Source of the DNA: Allium sativum
Taxonomy: Eukaryota; Streptophyta; Magnoliopsida; Asparagales; Amaryllidaceae
Direction of reading: 5' to 3'
Length of the DNA: 64,000 nt
Assembly (NCBI GenBank): GCA_030737875.1
Contig: CM060924.1
Span: 146,438,197-146,502,196 of the forward strand
Shown: piece after piece, positions 50,341 to 62,000 of the stretch
Position numbering within the stretch: position 1 is the first letter of the stretch
Layout of the letters: the number at the start of each line of letters is the position of its first letter
Made by a program: the position numbers and the translations under genes
The notes under the pieces: model-generated
The model's database searches: none
Seen by the model: the letters and a program-made list of their open reading frames with translations, nothing else
What the model was told of the DNA's origin: nothing

Positions 50341-52337
50341 ATAAATAAAAAATCGATCCCGCTCTTCTTCTTCGTTCGTGCCAAAAAAATTGCTTTCCCT
50401 CTTCTTCTATCAGCTCAGTTTCATTTCCCTCTTTTTTCGATTTCATTATGCCTTAAAACGATATCCCCCGTTTCATCTTCCCCTATTCCCTCATTTTCTA
50501 GTTTCGGTGATGCCCTAATTTTTCTCATTTAGGTACATCGCTTGATTAAGCTCTATTTTTCTTTTACGTTTGCCTCATTTAGGTATGTTGTCTTTAACTA
50601 GCACGATTTTTTTAATGTGAGAACATAATGGTTAACAAAAATATTCCCTGGATTAGGCCTTATCTTTAATGGTATCAGTGGTAATGTTGTCAACATCTGT
50701 ATCGGATGGCTCTGGATCTATAAAGGATTAAAACTGCTATATTCTATCCAAATGCAAATCTCAGATCTCATGAAGTTTCAAGTTTGAAGTTTCGTGTTTT
50801 CTAAAATGTTTAGCTTTAGTCACATCCCGTTTTTGATCTACTGATTGTTTTTACATGTCAGATTTCAATAAGTTTGAATATGATATAACTCTATTTACTG
50901 TTTCAAAAACTGTATAATGTTTCAAAATTTTTGCAGAAAATGATACAACTCTGTCCAATGCTTCAAAAAATTAGAGTATGACGTTGGAAATGATACAACT
51001 CTGTCTAATGTTTCAAAATCTTCTTGTTGGAAAATGTTTTGTGTGTTTTTTTCTTGTCTTTTATTGGATGGTCAAGATTAAGCTTGCAGAGTCTGCTTCT
51101 AGCACACTATATCACATGGAATTTTTAAGCTTCATTGTTATTAGGATGCGAGGTATGCAACTATAAGCAGATTTATATAATGCGTTGGTATATATGCTAT
51201 CCCCTTAAATTATGAAGTGTTAACCCTTATCCTGCTATAAACTTTAGCTCATGAAAAGTATACTACTATGTATCCTTGGGTTTTTAAAACATCTTGCTGT
51301 TAGGATGTGAGTTACCAATATAGAAGTAGATATATTGTGTTAGTATGTAGGCTAACCCCTATGAGGTATAGCCAACAACAAAGGCGACTCAAATAATTAC
51401 ACACATACGTTTGAAAGTAAATCCTTTTGATCCTGTTGCGGCGATCGGTTCAAAAGGCATAAAATAAAAAATGGGGTTGTTTCTATTAGCAGCAAGTGTC
51501 AGTATAAAAAAAAGAATTATACATATGTTTGTTGTTTTAATTATATTTTATGAATTTTTTTATTTGTGCCTCTGTTTTCATTGCATTCTCATGTGTGCAA
51601 CCTTGTATGTAATTGACATGTATTAGTGTTTTGAAGTTGCCTTCCATAATCTTGTACCATGTTAGAATATGTTCATGTAAGCCAACCTTTGTGTTCGTTT
51701 ACACACTAGAAGTTTCAATATATTTTATTATAGTCAGTTGATAGGAGATAAATGTTACTGTATATGTTATTTAAATTTTATATATACATGTGCATCCCAG
51801 AGATTAAGTAATGGAAATAGAAATGGTAGGATGTATAACTTGTAGTTTATATATCTCAGGCAGATTAAACATGGGAGAAAAGGCCTAAGATTATGCCAGC
51901 TTCGCTGAGATTTGCAATCTCGCACATGTTGCCACAATAAATGGTTGATTTTCTTTCTCTATTTTATTCACTTGTATGCACCTGCATTTTTGATGCGCTA
52001 ACTCCTGTCAAGGTTTGCACAAAAATAAATTGTCAAGAAATCGTGATTTTTTTACTTGTTTGCACCTAGATTGTTTACCAATTATATCATTTACTTGTTG
52101 GGACTGTTAAATTTAAAGGGAAAAATCCATGGACGATGACAGTTAGGGAATATCATTTTATTTTAACTAACATGGAATATCTAGTTACATTTAATAACAA
52201 TACATATTTTTATACTGTGTGCTTCAGGTTTGCCAAGTTTTAAAAAATATATGGAGAAACTTGTTTGATGATCAAACCTGAACTATGGTATCTTGTACAA
52301 ATTCAAATGATCTGAAGGTTTATATTTTCTATATCAG
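50341..52337. other. Non-coding DNA between CACTA end and ClpR exons
   Basis: A pyrimidine-rich stretch (50340-50520) is followed by AT-rich sequence. Three copies of a short segment with GATA-AACTCT and TTTCAAAA lie at 50880-50909, 50940-50970 and 50990-51020. A diverged duplication of about 90 bp sits at 51118-51210 and 51278-51364. A 90-codon frame at 50260-50532 has no recognisable features beyond hydrophobic and Ser/Phe bias. Confidence 0.4.
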
Positions 52338-52397
52338 GTTGGAATGGAGTCCGAAGGTTTTGCTATATACGATACCATGGTGCAGTTGGAAAATGAG
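52338..52397 (+). pseudogene. ClpR-like (plastid Clp protease subunit) exon, first seen
   Basis: After the splice acceptor TATATCAG the exon reads VGMESEGFAIYDTMVQLENE, the segment following the inactive-site region in plant ClpR subunits, closest in memory to ClpR3. ClpR proteins are catalytically inactive ring subunits of the chloroplast Clp protease. The expected GT donor after GAG (52397) is absent; the sequence continues GAAAAT. Earlier exons, including the transit peptide, were not found upstream. Confidence 0.7.
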
Positions 52398-52475
52398 GAA
52401 AATTCAATTTTTATTTTGAAATTATTCAAATTCATAACATCGATCGCTTACAGCTCAACATGTTCTTTCATTTAG

Positions 52476-52572
52476 ATTCAAACTGTAGCAGTTGGAGCTG
52501 CAATCGGCCAAGCTTGTTTACTTTTGGCAGCTGGAAAGAAAGGAAGGCGGTTAATGATGCCTCGTTATAAGG
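52476..52572 (+). pseudogene. ClpR-like exon, middle
   Basis: Acceptor CATTTAG, then an open exon giving TVAVGAAIGQACLLLAAGKK and RRLMMPRYK, ending in phase 1 before the donor GGTATGC. The AAIGQACLLLAAG segment is the Clp fold around the usual Ser region; ClpR forms lack the protease's catalytic Ser context. Fits between the flanking exons without loss. Confidence 0.78.
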
Positions 52573-52664
52573 GTATGCTGCAGATTGAATCATATCGCAC
52601 TTCCAAATATTTTATCTTTGTTTCATGATTAAATTAACTAAAATTCCAAATCTGATCTTTGCAG

Positions 52665-52737
52665 CGATGATTCAGCAGCCTCGAGTTTCATCATCTGGCA
52701 AATGCCACCAAGTGACGTGCTTATCCGAGAAAAAGAG
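52665..52737 (+). pseudogene. ClpR-like exon with one-base deletion
   Basis: After CTTTGCAG the exon continues the phase and reads AMIQQPRVSSSG, the His-region strand of Clp proteins. One base is then missing near 52698-52702; in the shifted frame the family sequence resumes as MPPSDVLIREKE up to the GT donor at 52738. The remaining C-terminal exons are not in the next intron, which carries element 3 from 52765. A lost donor plus a frameshift argue for a pseudogene. Confidence 0.78.
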
Positions 52738-52987
52738 GTTGGATTTATATTTATTTTAGTTAACTGTAACAACCCGAATTTTAACAACGTGTTAAGACAA
52801 GAATCAAGGCAGAATTTAATTATAAAACCTGAATCAGGATAAACGGGTTGCGCCATTGCGTTCGTCTCGGAAAAATACGCGAAATAGAGTCCGAAATTTC
52901 GTAAATCGGAGTTCGTATGACCGAGATATGGCCTCGCAAAGTTTCACGAAAATTCAAATCCGAAAACAGATTTGAAATTCAGCCCAA

Positions 52988-53070
52988 TTAAGACACCACT
53001 CCATTTTTAGGCCTGGTTAAGACACCACTCCATTTTTAGGCCTGGTTAAGACACCACTCCATTTTTTAGA
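52988..53070 (+). promoter_or_regulatory. 29-bp U3 triplicate upstream of element 3 TATA box
   Basis: TTAAGACACCACTCCATTTT... begins at 52988, 53017 and 53046 (period 29), 80-165 bp upstream of TATA. The copy in the other LTR begins at 59234, 59263 and 59292. The position and arrangement suggest an enhancer-like repeat (inference). Confidence 0.6.
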
Positions 53071-54454
53071 CTTGACTTCTTCCCCAAGACATGCTTTGGA
53101 TGGCTAGGATCTAAACTAGGGTTTATCCTATGGCTAAAACTATCCTAGTCTTCTATAAAAAGACCCCTAACCCTCTCCTAAAACCCTCATAAATTGATCC
53201 TACAACTAAACTATGCCAAAATGGTTCCTCATCACGGCCTCCACTTCAACCCATGGCCTCCATCTTCTTCTTCATGATAGCTTAAGTGTTCTAAGCTAGT
53301 TTCAAAGTAAAGGAGCCTCTTTTCTTCATTCATGAGAGATTCTATGATCATTTGAGTGATTTCATGTTTGTATGAGAGTTCATAAGTTGCATTCTAGCCA
53401 AAGTTGCAACCTTTTCTTGACCAAAAAGCAAGGATCTTGCATGAGAGCTCATAAGCTTCATTCAAAGCCAAAGTTGAAACCTTTCTTCTTCAAAGCAAGG
53501 ATTTTTATTGATATTTGCTCAAGGGTTTCATTTGGAGCTTGTTCTTATGGGGTTTTTGGGTGATAGCATGAATGGCTTCGTCTCAATCTTTGTTTTATAT
53601 GTTGATTTGTGCCTTCATAGCATGGTAAGCCCTCTTCCTACTCTTAGATATTAACTTTAAACTTAATGTGACATGTTGTAAGTTGGGTTTGAACATTAAG
53701 TATGTTGCATGCTATCATGTTATGTATCCTATCATGACTAAAAAGTCATTATCTTGATCTTGTGGGCTTAAAGATATAAACTATATGTTGAATGTTGCAT
53801 TTTGGCAACATGAGAACTATCATGTCCCTTATGATAGCTTACATGTAATGCCATATGCGAACTTCTAGTCATCTTTCTATGTCATTTATCACCATGATTC
53901 ACCTATGTGCTAAGTTTGAGGTTGTGCATGTTTTTGAGGCCTAATAATGTAATATGCAAGTTAATGAACACGTTTATACCTCATTTGCCACCATGTTTAA
54001 CTTGTGGTCTTATACCCCTTTTTGTCATGCCTTTGCCAAGTTCCTTCTTTTAATCCATTATGCGTTGTTGCGAATGTATATGCGAGTTTAAAAGCGTTGG
54101 GTTACGTTATGGGTAAAACTTTAATGACGTGAAACATGATTTGGGTAAATGGGTATAAACATGAAAACATGTAACTTTGGCTATGAGCATGGGACTTGAA
54201 AACTTGACACGTATGGGTTGTAAGTGTAATAAGACACTAGACCAAACATGAAAATGGCCAACTCGAGGTTGGGTTGAGTTTGTAGCATAAATCTACCCGG
54301 ACCCGCCCGGCTTAACTAGTGGCTACAAACAATAGGATCCAATGTGAGAAGTTGGTCATGACGCGCTTAAGACCCGAGGTTAGACTAGGTTGTGGTATAA
54401 ATCTACCCGGACCCGCCCGGCTTAACTAGTAACCACAACAAAGTCTAATGTGAG

Positions 54455-55170
54455 AGGTTGAGAGTGCATTAATTAAATTAATGCCACATGATAAGGTTAA
54501 GTAAGTTTGACTAATGACACTTAACCGATATGACACGAATGGGTAGGTTAAGTGGGACCGGGCTTGATTTCTTAATGACACTTAACCATACAAGACAATT
54601 AGGGGATGGGGTTAAGTAATTTACGCTTAACTAATCTAAACACGGTAATTAGATGGGGTTAAGTAACCTTCACTTAACTAATCTAAACACGGTAATTCGA
54701 TGGGGTTAAGTTAAACACTTAACCAATCTAAACGTGGTAATTCAATGAGGTTAAGTAACCAGTACTTAACCAACTTAACACGATAATTTAATGAGGTTAA
54801 GTAACCAGTACTTAACCAACTTAACACGGTAATTTAATGGGGTTAAGTAACTTATACTTGACCAATTATACATGATGATTTGATGAGGTTAAGTAACCTA
54901 TACTTAACCAATCTAATAGGTGGACCTGATAAGGGTTAAGTCACAAGACCTTTTAAGATTAGGCTTAACCATTGTAATACGATTAGTGGATGGGGTTAAG
55001 CTAACCCATACTTAACCAATCCGACTCGATAATCTGATGGGATTAAGATAGTCCATGCTTAATCAATCTAACATGAAAATCTGATAGGGTTAAGGCAAAT
55101 AAATACTTAACCAATTTGACTTGATAGGGTTAAGTCATGAGCTTCTTGGTGCACTTAACCAACTTGTATG
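54455..55170. repeat. Array of GGTTAAG / CTTAACC hairpin units in element 3 LTR
   Basis: About a dozen diverged units of roughly 40-50 bp, each with GGTTAAG followed by ACTTAACCAA and a spacer such as AACACGGTAATTTGATG. Every unit can fold on itself. The same array is in the right LTR (60740-61420), and a smaller related one in element 1 (2335-2560 and 8190-8410). Confidence 0.85.
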
Positions 55171-57140
55171 GCTAAGCCTTGAACTTGAGTACTTAGCCAA
55201 TGTTGACATGATTTGTAGGCGGGTCAAGTCACGAACTTGGATAACAACACTTAACCCATTTGACAAAACCCTAGCTCAAAGGACTAGGTTGGAAATCGTA
55301 GTTAACAAGGATAACGGAAAGAGGGGCTAAGTGGTAAACCTTAGTTAAGGGTAACTAAGTAATAATTCTTAGCTAAGGACATGGGACTAGTTCATAAAGA
55401 GATGAGTAACCTGGTACGGTAAGTCATCGCTTAGTATACGAGGAGGAGCAAGTTATCTGACTAGGATAAAGGCTCCAGCGAACTGGGTGACGAAGTGAAA
55501 GCTTCGGGGAACGTGAGGGTACTCTTGGTTTCCCTCTGTGAGGTGGCGAGTGGTCCATGAAACCCGGCCTCCCAGGGGTTAAGGTCTGCGGTAGAAGAGC
55601 CAAGAGTATGCCTTGCTTGCTATGCGAGCGACCTAAAGACTGGGATGGATTAGCGTGGAGTCGACGATACTTGATTTTGCTCCGGGATAGCATGTCGCCG
55701 ACTACCTACCATCTTTTGTCAATCGTGTACGTACGGAAAGGCAGGGAATTCCCAAAAGACCATATACTAGCTATCAAGTTATGGGTGAGGTTGGCTATAT
55801 GGAAGTGGGCATCGATGGGCCTTAGTGTAGTTCTCATACATGATTTTTCTTGGATTGCCTTTCAGTAGTTGAGGGAGGGGTCACGTGGGACCATAGCCAC
55901 GGGTACAAAAACAGACCTTGATATCCGCATCAGCAGACGACTTAAAGCTCCCGACCGAGTTCCGTATTTCTTGTTTTGCCCTGGCACGGAACTCGGATGG
56001 CACATTGAGGAACATATGCATCTAGACATGGAAAACGATTCACGATACATACGTGGGACAAAGGGCGCGGTTGACGGGTGGCATAATCCCTAGTGGCCCT
56101 AGGTGGCTGAACCCAAACCGAGACACGGAAACGTTCATTAGGTAGCATAATCCCTAGTGGTCCTAGGTGGCATAAATCCTAAGTGGACACGCGATAGTTC
56201 ATGGTAAGAAAACATAACTAGATCAAGGGTAGCAGTCCAAAATAACCTCAAGGATAAAATGTTCACATGGGAAAGCCCATATGGCCTACGGCAAAGGACT
56301 GAACTTATACATGGAAAGAAACATACGAGTTAGGAAAACCTACATATGCTATATATTAGGTTGACATGGACCATTACATGACATTGGGCAAGGGACATTC
56401 ATAGTTAACACATGACGCGGGTTGGGATATTAGTACGAAAGGTGCAGAGCTAATATACATGTTAGAACTAGGGGAAATATACATGATAGATACCGTGGGA
56501 TGTTATACAGGATAGATACCTTGGGATAGTATACTTGATAGAAACCTGACAATGTGATACCTTGATTTATCTTGACACCGTAGTTTATCATGACACACTC
56601 ATGTATCTTGGTACAGTAGTGCATCCTGTTATTTTGGTTTAGCTTATCTATCTTGTCATCATACTTATGTTCATCTCAGTTCCTCATGCCAGTTAACTTT
56701 ACTAGTTTATATACTGATAGTAGATAGGGCTTACCAGTCTTTATGACTGACCCCGGTTTGTTTCGCCTCTTGTCTTCCGTTTCCCCCCCAGGTTACAGGG
56801 AGGAAATGCTATTGTTAGTTTGGACTTCTTCTGTTTGAAGGTCATCACGCATGGCTTGGACTTTTCCTGGCTATGGCTACTTTACTGGTTTACTTGGGGA
56901 ATAATTTATGAAATGGTTTTATGATTCTTTATTATTGCAAGACAGGTTTTGATGTATTCTGATGTAAAAGGCTTTAGACCTTATTTTATAAGGTAATGAA
57001 AGTTGATTTTACTTCCGTTGTTTTTTATATATATATATTTTCTGTCTTGTAATATTTCTGTGCATGTTTACCTCGATAATGCTTCACCAAACCTAGTGCA
57101 TTCCCTTTGTGAGTGACCCTAGCGGAGGTGGGGTGTTACG

Positions 57141-59010
57141 TTTAGTATCAGAGCAGAAGGTTACCAGACTGGGCAAAAGTTTTTAAAACCTTCTGAAAAG
57201 TATTTGAAAAACCGTTTACAAAGAGGCATTTTTTTCAAGAAAAGTTTGTTTTAAAGGCTATTCCCCAAAAGCCATTAGCATTGTCCTTTGTTTCCATGAT
57301 CGAATCTCTTTTCCTTTCTTCCCTCCATCTGTAGTCACAGTAGTCCTAACTGTGACTAATCTTTGTCTAGCCACGTGGGTGTTTTCCGTAGGATGGAGGT
57401 GGTTCTCGAGAGACCTGTTGCCGTGGTACAAGGAAGGATAATAAGAGTAACGATAAAGGACGCGAGCTTAAGGATAAGCAACTTGTTGGTATGGTTTAGT
57501 CCATCAAGGAGAACAAGGACAAGATCATCGGAGAGGGCAATTGGGCGCTCCCATTTCTAGGGTGCCTAAAAGAGATGGTACCGTTTCTGGTAAAGGTTCA
57601 GCCGTTCTTTTCTATCATCCCGTCCAGACTTTGTCTTGATCATCATATCATTTAAGTCTGCTTAGATAGTTGAGTCTCTGCACCTTAGTACTAGCATGGT
57701 AAAGGATCCCAGTTTTGTCCCAAAATCTGGTTGGAGAGTCGGTCCATTTATTCATGACTTGTTGGATTTGAGAACGTCTATGCCAAGTGTTGAGATTAGA
57801 AGCAGTACTTCTAATTGCTGAGCCATGGATGGATTCTAGGGGTAAAGTGGTTATCCAGTAAGGGATACCATTCTCGGTTTTGAAAAGAGGGTAGTCAGAC
57901 TCTTGGCTTGCTTTGGTAATACCCTCAAAGTCCTGTGTAGCCTTTTGGGTTCTATCATGGTTAGTTACCTAGAATCTCATGATGCATTCGTTGGTAATCT
58001 GCTCGAGTAGGGTTCGCCACTAAGGCGAATGGTTCATTTCGCTAGTGCATGAGTTGTCGAGATCACCCTAGTAGGTACACTTGGCAACAGGGATTGGCAT
58101 CGGTAAACGAGATCCAGAATTCACTAGTGAATTTTGGAGAGCTTGTATAAGTACGTAGATATGGTTGAGCCAAGTATACTAGGGAAAGAATAAATGAAAG
58201 TGAAATGAGAGGCGACAGTGAAAAGAGTTCCGACTCGTACCTTGGAAATAGGAATCAAGGAGCTACGAAATCATGAAGTCAAAGGCAGTTAAGGCACCGA
58301 GGAATTAAGCTCAAGGAAACGCGACTTAGAAGACGTAAGGCTAGACACGCGCATCGTACCTCTTTTTAAAGAGTGTATCCTTGATCCCTATTTTTTCCTG
58401 CAGAGCTTGCTCGCATGTTATCTTTTGGTGCATATCCTCTCGGTCCTATTTCTGTTGCAAACCCCGTTAGGAGTTTGTCTTGTTTATCTCCTCGATCTTA
58501 TCTTGGGAACCTTAGATAGAACTTTATGGATGTAAACATGTATTTGAAGAATGTTATGATTGATATGGTTGCAAATGGTTGCAAGTGGTTGCTCGTGGAT
58601 GCGCGAATACACATTAGATACTAGATTGACGCGGTCACGTTTCATGTTGCATATGCACGAGTATTTATACTTGTTTATGGATGAAATTGAATGTGTTATC
58701 ATGCGGATGTTGCATATGAATGAATGTTTGTGCACACATATAGTACTTATATGACTAGGACTATTTGCATACATGTTGGACTCATGTCACTAAACATATT
58801 TTGCATTAGAAAGATCATTCAGGCCTGATCATTAGCATTAGCTAAGGAGCATATACACACACGTTCTGCATATGTTCATATGGCATTAGAAATCGTCTAA
58901 GGACAATGGTTGCCTGTGGATGATGTTTTGAGTAGATGGATGATGGATGGTAGGATACGTTCTTCCTAACTTGGAGATTTCGGGGACGAAATCCTTAAAG
59001 GAGGGGAGAA
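57141..59010 (+). other. Element 3 internal region with gag lost
   Basis: Primer-binding site TTTAGTATCAGAGCA at 57141-57155. The leader shares TTTTAAAGGCTATTCCCCAA and GCCATTAGCA with element 1, and the last 450 bp share its tail up to the polypurine tract AGGAGGGGAGAA (58999-59010). Between them, where gag should lie, is sequence without long frames that I cannot align to element 1 gag; it looks like a patchwork of retroelement debris. Confidence 0.8.
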
Positions 59011-62000
59011 TGTAACAACCCGAATTTTAACAACGTGTTAAGACAAGAATCAAGGCAGAATTTAATTATAATACCTGAATCAGGATAAACGGGTTGCGCC
59101 ATTGCGTTCATCTCGGAAAAATACGCGAAATAGAGTCCGAAATTTCGTAAATCAGAGTTCGTATGACCGAGATATGGCCTCGCAAAGTTTCACGAAAATT
59201 CAAATCTGAAAACAGATTAGAAATTCAGCCCAATTAAGACACCACTCCATTTTTAGCCCTGGTTAAGACACCACTCCATTTTTAGGCCTGGTTAAGACAC
59301 CACTCCATTTTTTAGACTTGACTTCTTCCCGAAGACATGCTTTGGATGGCTAGGATCTAAACTAGGGTATATCCTATGGCTAAAACTATCCTAGTCTTCT
59401 ATAAAAAGACCCCTAACCCTCTCCTAAAACCCTCATAAATTGATCCTACAACTAAACTATGCCAAAATGATTCCTCATCATGGCCTCCACTTCAACCCAT
59501 GGCCTCCATCTTCTTCTTCATGATAGCTTAAGTGTTCTAAGCTAGTTTCAAAGTAAAGGAGCCTCTTTTCTTCATTCATGAGAGATTCTATGATCATTTG
59601 AGTGATTTCATGTTTGTATGAGAGTTCATAAGTTGCATTCTAGCCAAAGTTGCAACCTTTTCTTGACCAAAAAGCAAGGATCTTGCATGAGAGCTCATAA
59701 GCTTCATTCAAAGCCAAAGTTGTAACCTTTCTTCTTCAAAGCAAGGATTTTTATTGATATTTGCTCAAGGATTTCATTTGGAGCTTGTTCTTTTGGGGTT
59801 TTTGGGTGATAGCATGAATGGCTTCGTCTCAATCTTTGTTTTATATGTTGATTTGTGCCTTCATAGCATGGTAAGCCCTCTTCCTACTCTTAGATATTAA
59901 CTTTAAACTTAATGTGACATGTTGTAAGTTGGGATTGAACATTAAGTATGTTGCATGCTATCATGTTATGTATCCTATCATGACTAAAAAGTCATTATCT
60001 TGATCTTGTGGGCTTAAAGATATAAACTTTATGTTGAATGTTGCATTTTGGCAACATGAGAACTATCATGTCCCTTATGTTAGCTTACATGTAATGCCAT
60101 ATGCGAACTTCTTGTCATCTTTCTATGTCATTTATCACCATGATTCACCTATGTGCTAAGTTTGAGGTTGTGCATGTTTTTGAGGCCTAATAATGTAATA
60201 TGCAAGTTAATGAACACGTTTATACCTCATTTTCCACCATGTTTAACTTGTGGCCTTATACCCCTTTTTGTCATGCCTTTGCCAAGTTCCTTCTTTTAAT
60301 CCATTATGCGTTGTTGCGAATGTATATGCAAGTTTAAAAGCGTTGGGTTACGTTATGGGTAAAACTTTAATGACGTGAAACATGATTTGGGTAAATGGGT
60401 ATAAACATGACAACATGTAACTTTGGCTATGAGCATGGGACTTAAAACCTTGACACGTATGGGTTGTAAGTGTAATAAGACACTAGACCAAATATGAAAA
60501 TGGCCAACTCGAGGTTGGGTTGAGTTTGTAGCATAAATCTACCCGGACCCGCCCGGCTTAACTAGTGGCTACAAACAATAGGATCCAATGTGAGAAGTTG
60601 GTCATGACGCGCTTAAGACCCGAGGTTAGACTAGGTTGTGGTATAAATCTACCCGGACCCGCCCGGCTTAACTAGTAACCACAACAAAGTCTAATGTGAG
60701 AGGTTGAGAGTGCATTAATTAAATTAATGCCACATGATAAGGTTAAGTAAGTTTGACTAATGACACTTAACCGATATGACACGAATGGGTAGGTTAAGTG
60801 GGACCGGGCTTGATTTCTTAATGACACTTAACCATACAAGACAATTAGGGGATGGGGTTAAGTAATTTACGCTTAACTAATCTAAACACGGTAATTAGAT
60901 GGGGTTAAGTAACCTTTACTTAACTATTCTAAACACGGTAATTCGATGGGGTTAAATTAAACACTTAACCAATCTAAACGTGGTAATTCAATGAGGTTAA
61001 GTAACCAGTACTTAACCAACTTAACACGGTAATTTAATGAGGTTAAGTAACCAGTACTTAACCAACTTAACACGGTAATTTAATGGGGTTAAGTAACTTA
61101 TACTTGACCAATTATACATGATGATTTGATGAGGTTAAGTAACCTATACTTAACCAATCTAATAGGTGGACCTGATAAGGGTTAAGTCACAAGACCTTTT
61201 AAGATTAGGCTTAACCATTGTAATACGATTAGTGGATGGGGTTAAGCTAACCCATACTTAACCAATCCGACTCGATAATCTGATGGGATTAAGATAATCC
61301 ATGCTTAATCAATCTAACATGAAAATCTGATAGGGTTAAGGCAAATAAATACTTAACCAATTTGACTTGATAGGGTTAAGACATGAGCTTCTTGGTGCAC
61401 TTAACCAACTTGTATGGCTAAGCCTTGAACTTGAGTACTTAGCCAATCTTGACATGATTTGTAGGCGAGTCAAGTCACGAACTTAGATAACAACACTTAA
61501 CCCATTTGACAAAACCCTAGCCCAAAGGACTAGGTTGGAAATCGTAGTTAACAAGGATAGCGGAAAGAGGGGATAAGTGGTAAACCTTAGTTAAGGGTAA
61601 CTAAGTAATAATTCTTAGCTAAGGACATGGGACTAGTTCATAAAGAGATGAGTAACCTGGTACGGTAGGTCATCGCTTAGTATACGAGGAGGAGCAAGTT
61701 ATCTGACTATGATAAAAGCTCCAGCGAACTGGGTGACGAAGTGAAAGCTTCGGGGAACGTGAGGGTACTCTTGGTATCCCTCTGTGAGGTGGCGAGTGGT
61801 CCATGAAACCCGGCCTCATAGGGGTTAAGGTCTGCGGTAGAAGAGCCAAGAGTATGCCTTGGTTGCTATGCGAGCGACCTAAAGACTGGGATGGATTAGC
61901 GTGGAGTCGACGATACTTGATTTTGCCCCGGGATAGCATGTCGCCGACTACCTACCATCTTTAGTCAATCGTGTACGTACGGAAAGGCAGGGAACTCCCA

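Larger units (their letters stand above)
52765..57140 (+). repeat. Element 3 5' LTR (4,376 bp)
   Basis: Starts TGTAACAACCCG and ends GGGTGTTACG, with the final base changed from the A seen in the other LTR. TATA box CTATAAAAA at 53153-53161 is followed directly by CCCCTAACCCT. U3 is about 390 bp and R-U5 about 4 kb. Confidence 0.95.

Noticed and set aside
50260..50532. 90-codon frame starting with a hydrophobic segment
   Set aside because: Pyrimidine-rich DNA gives Phe/Ser/Leu/Pro bias; no domain, and it lies next to a transposon end.
55424..56148. Several overlapping open frames of 60-103 codons on both strands in the element 3 LTR
   Set aside because: They overlap antisense to each other, lie within R-U5, and are only partly kept in the other LTR; no domain is recognisable.
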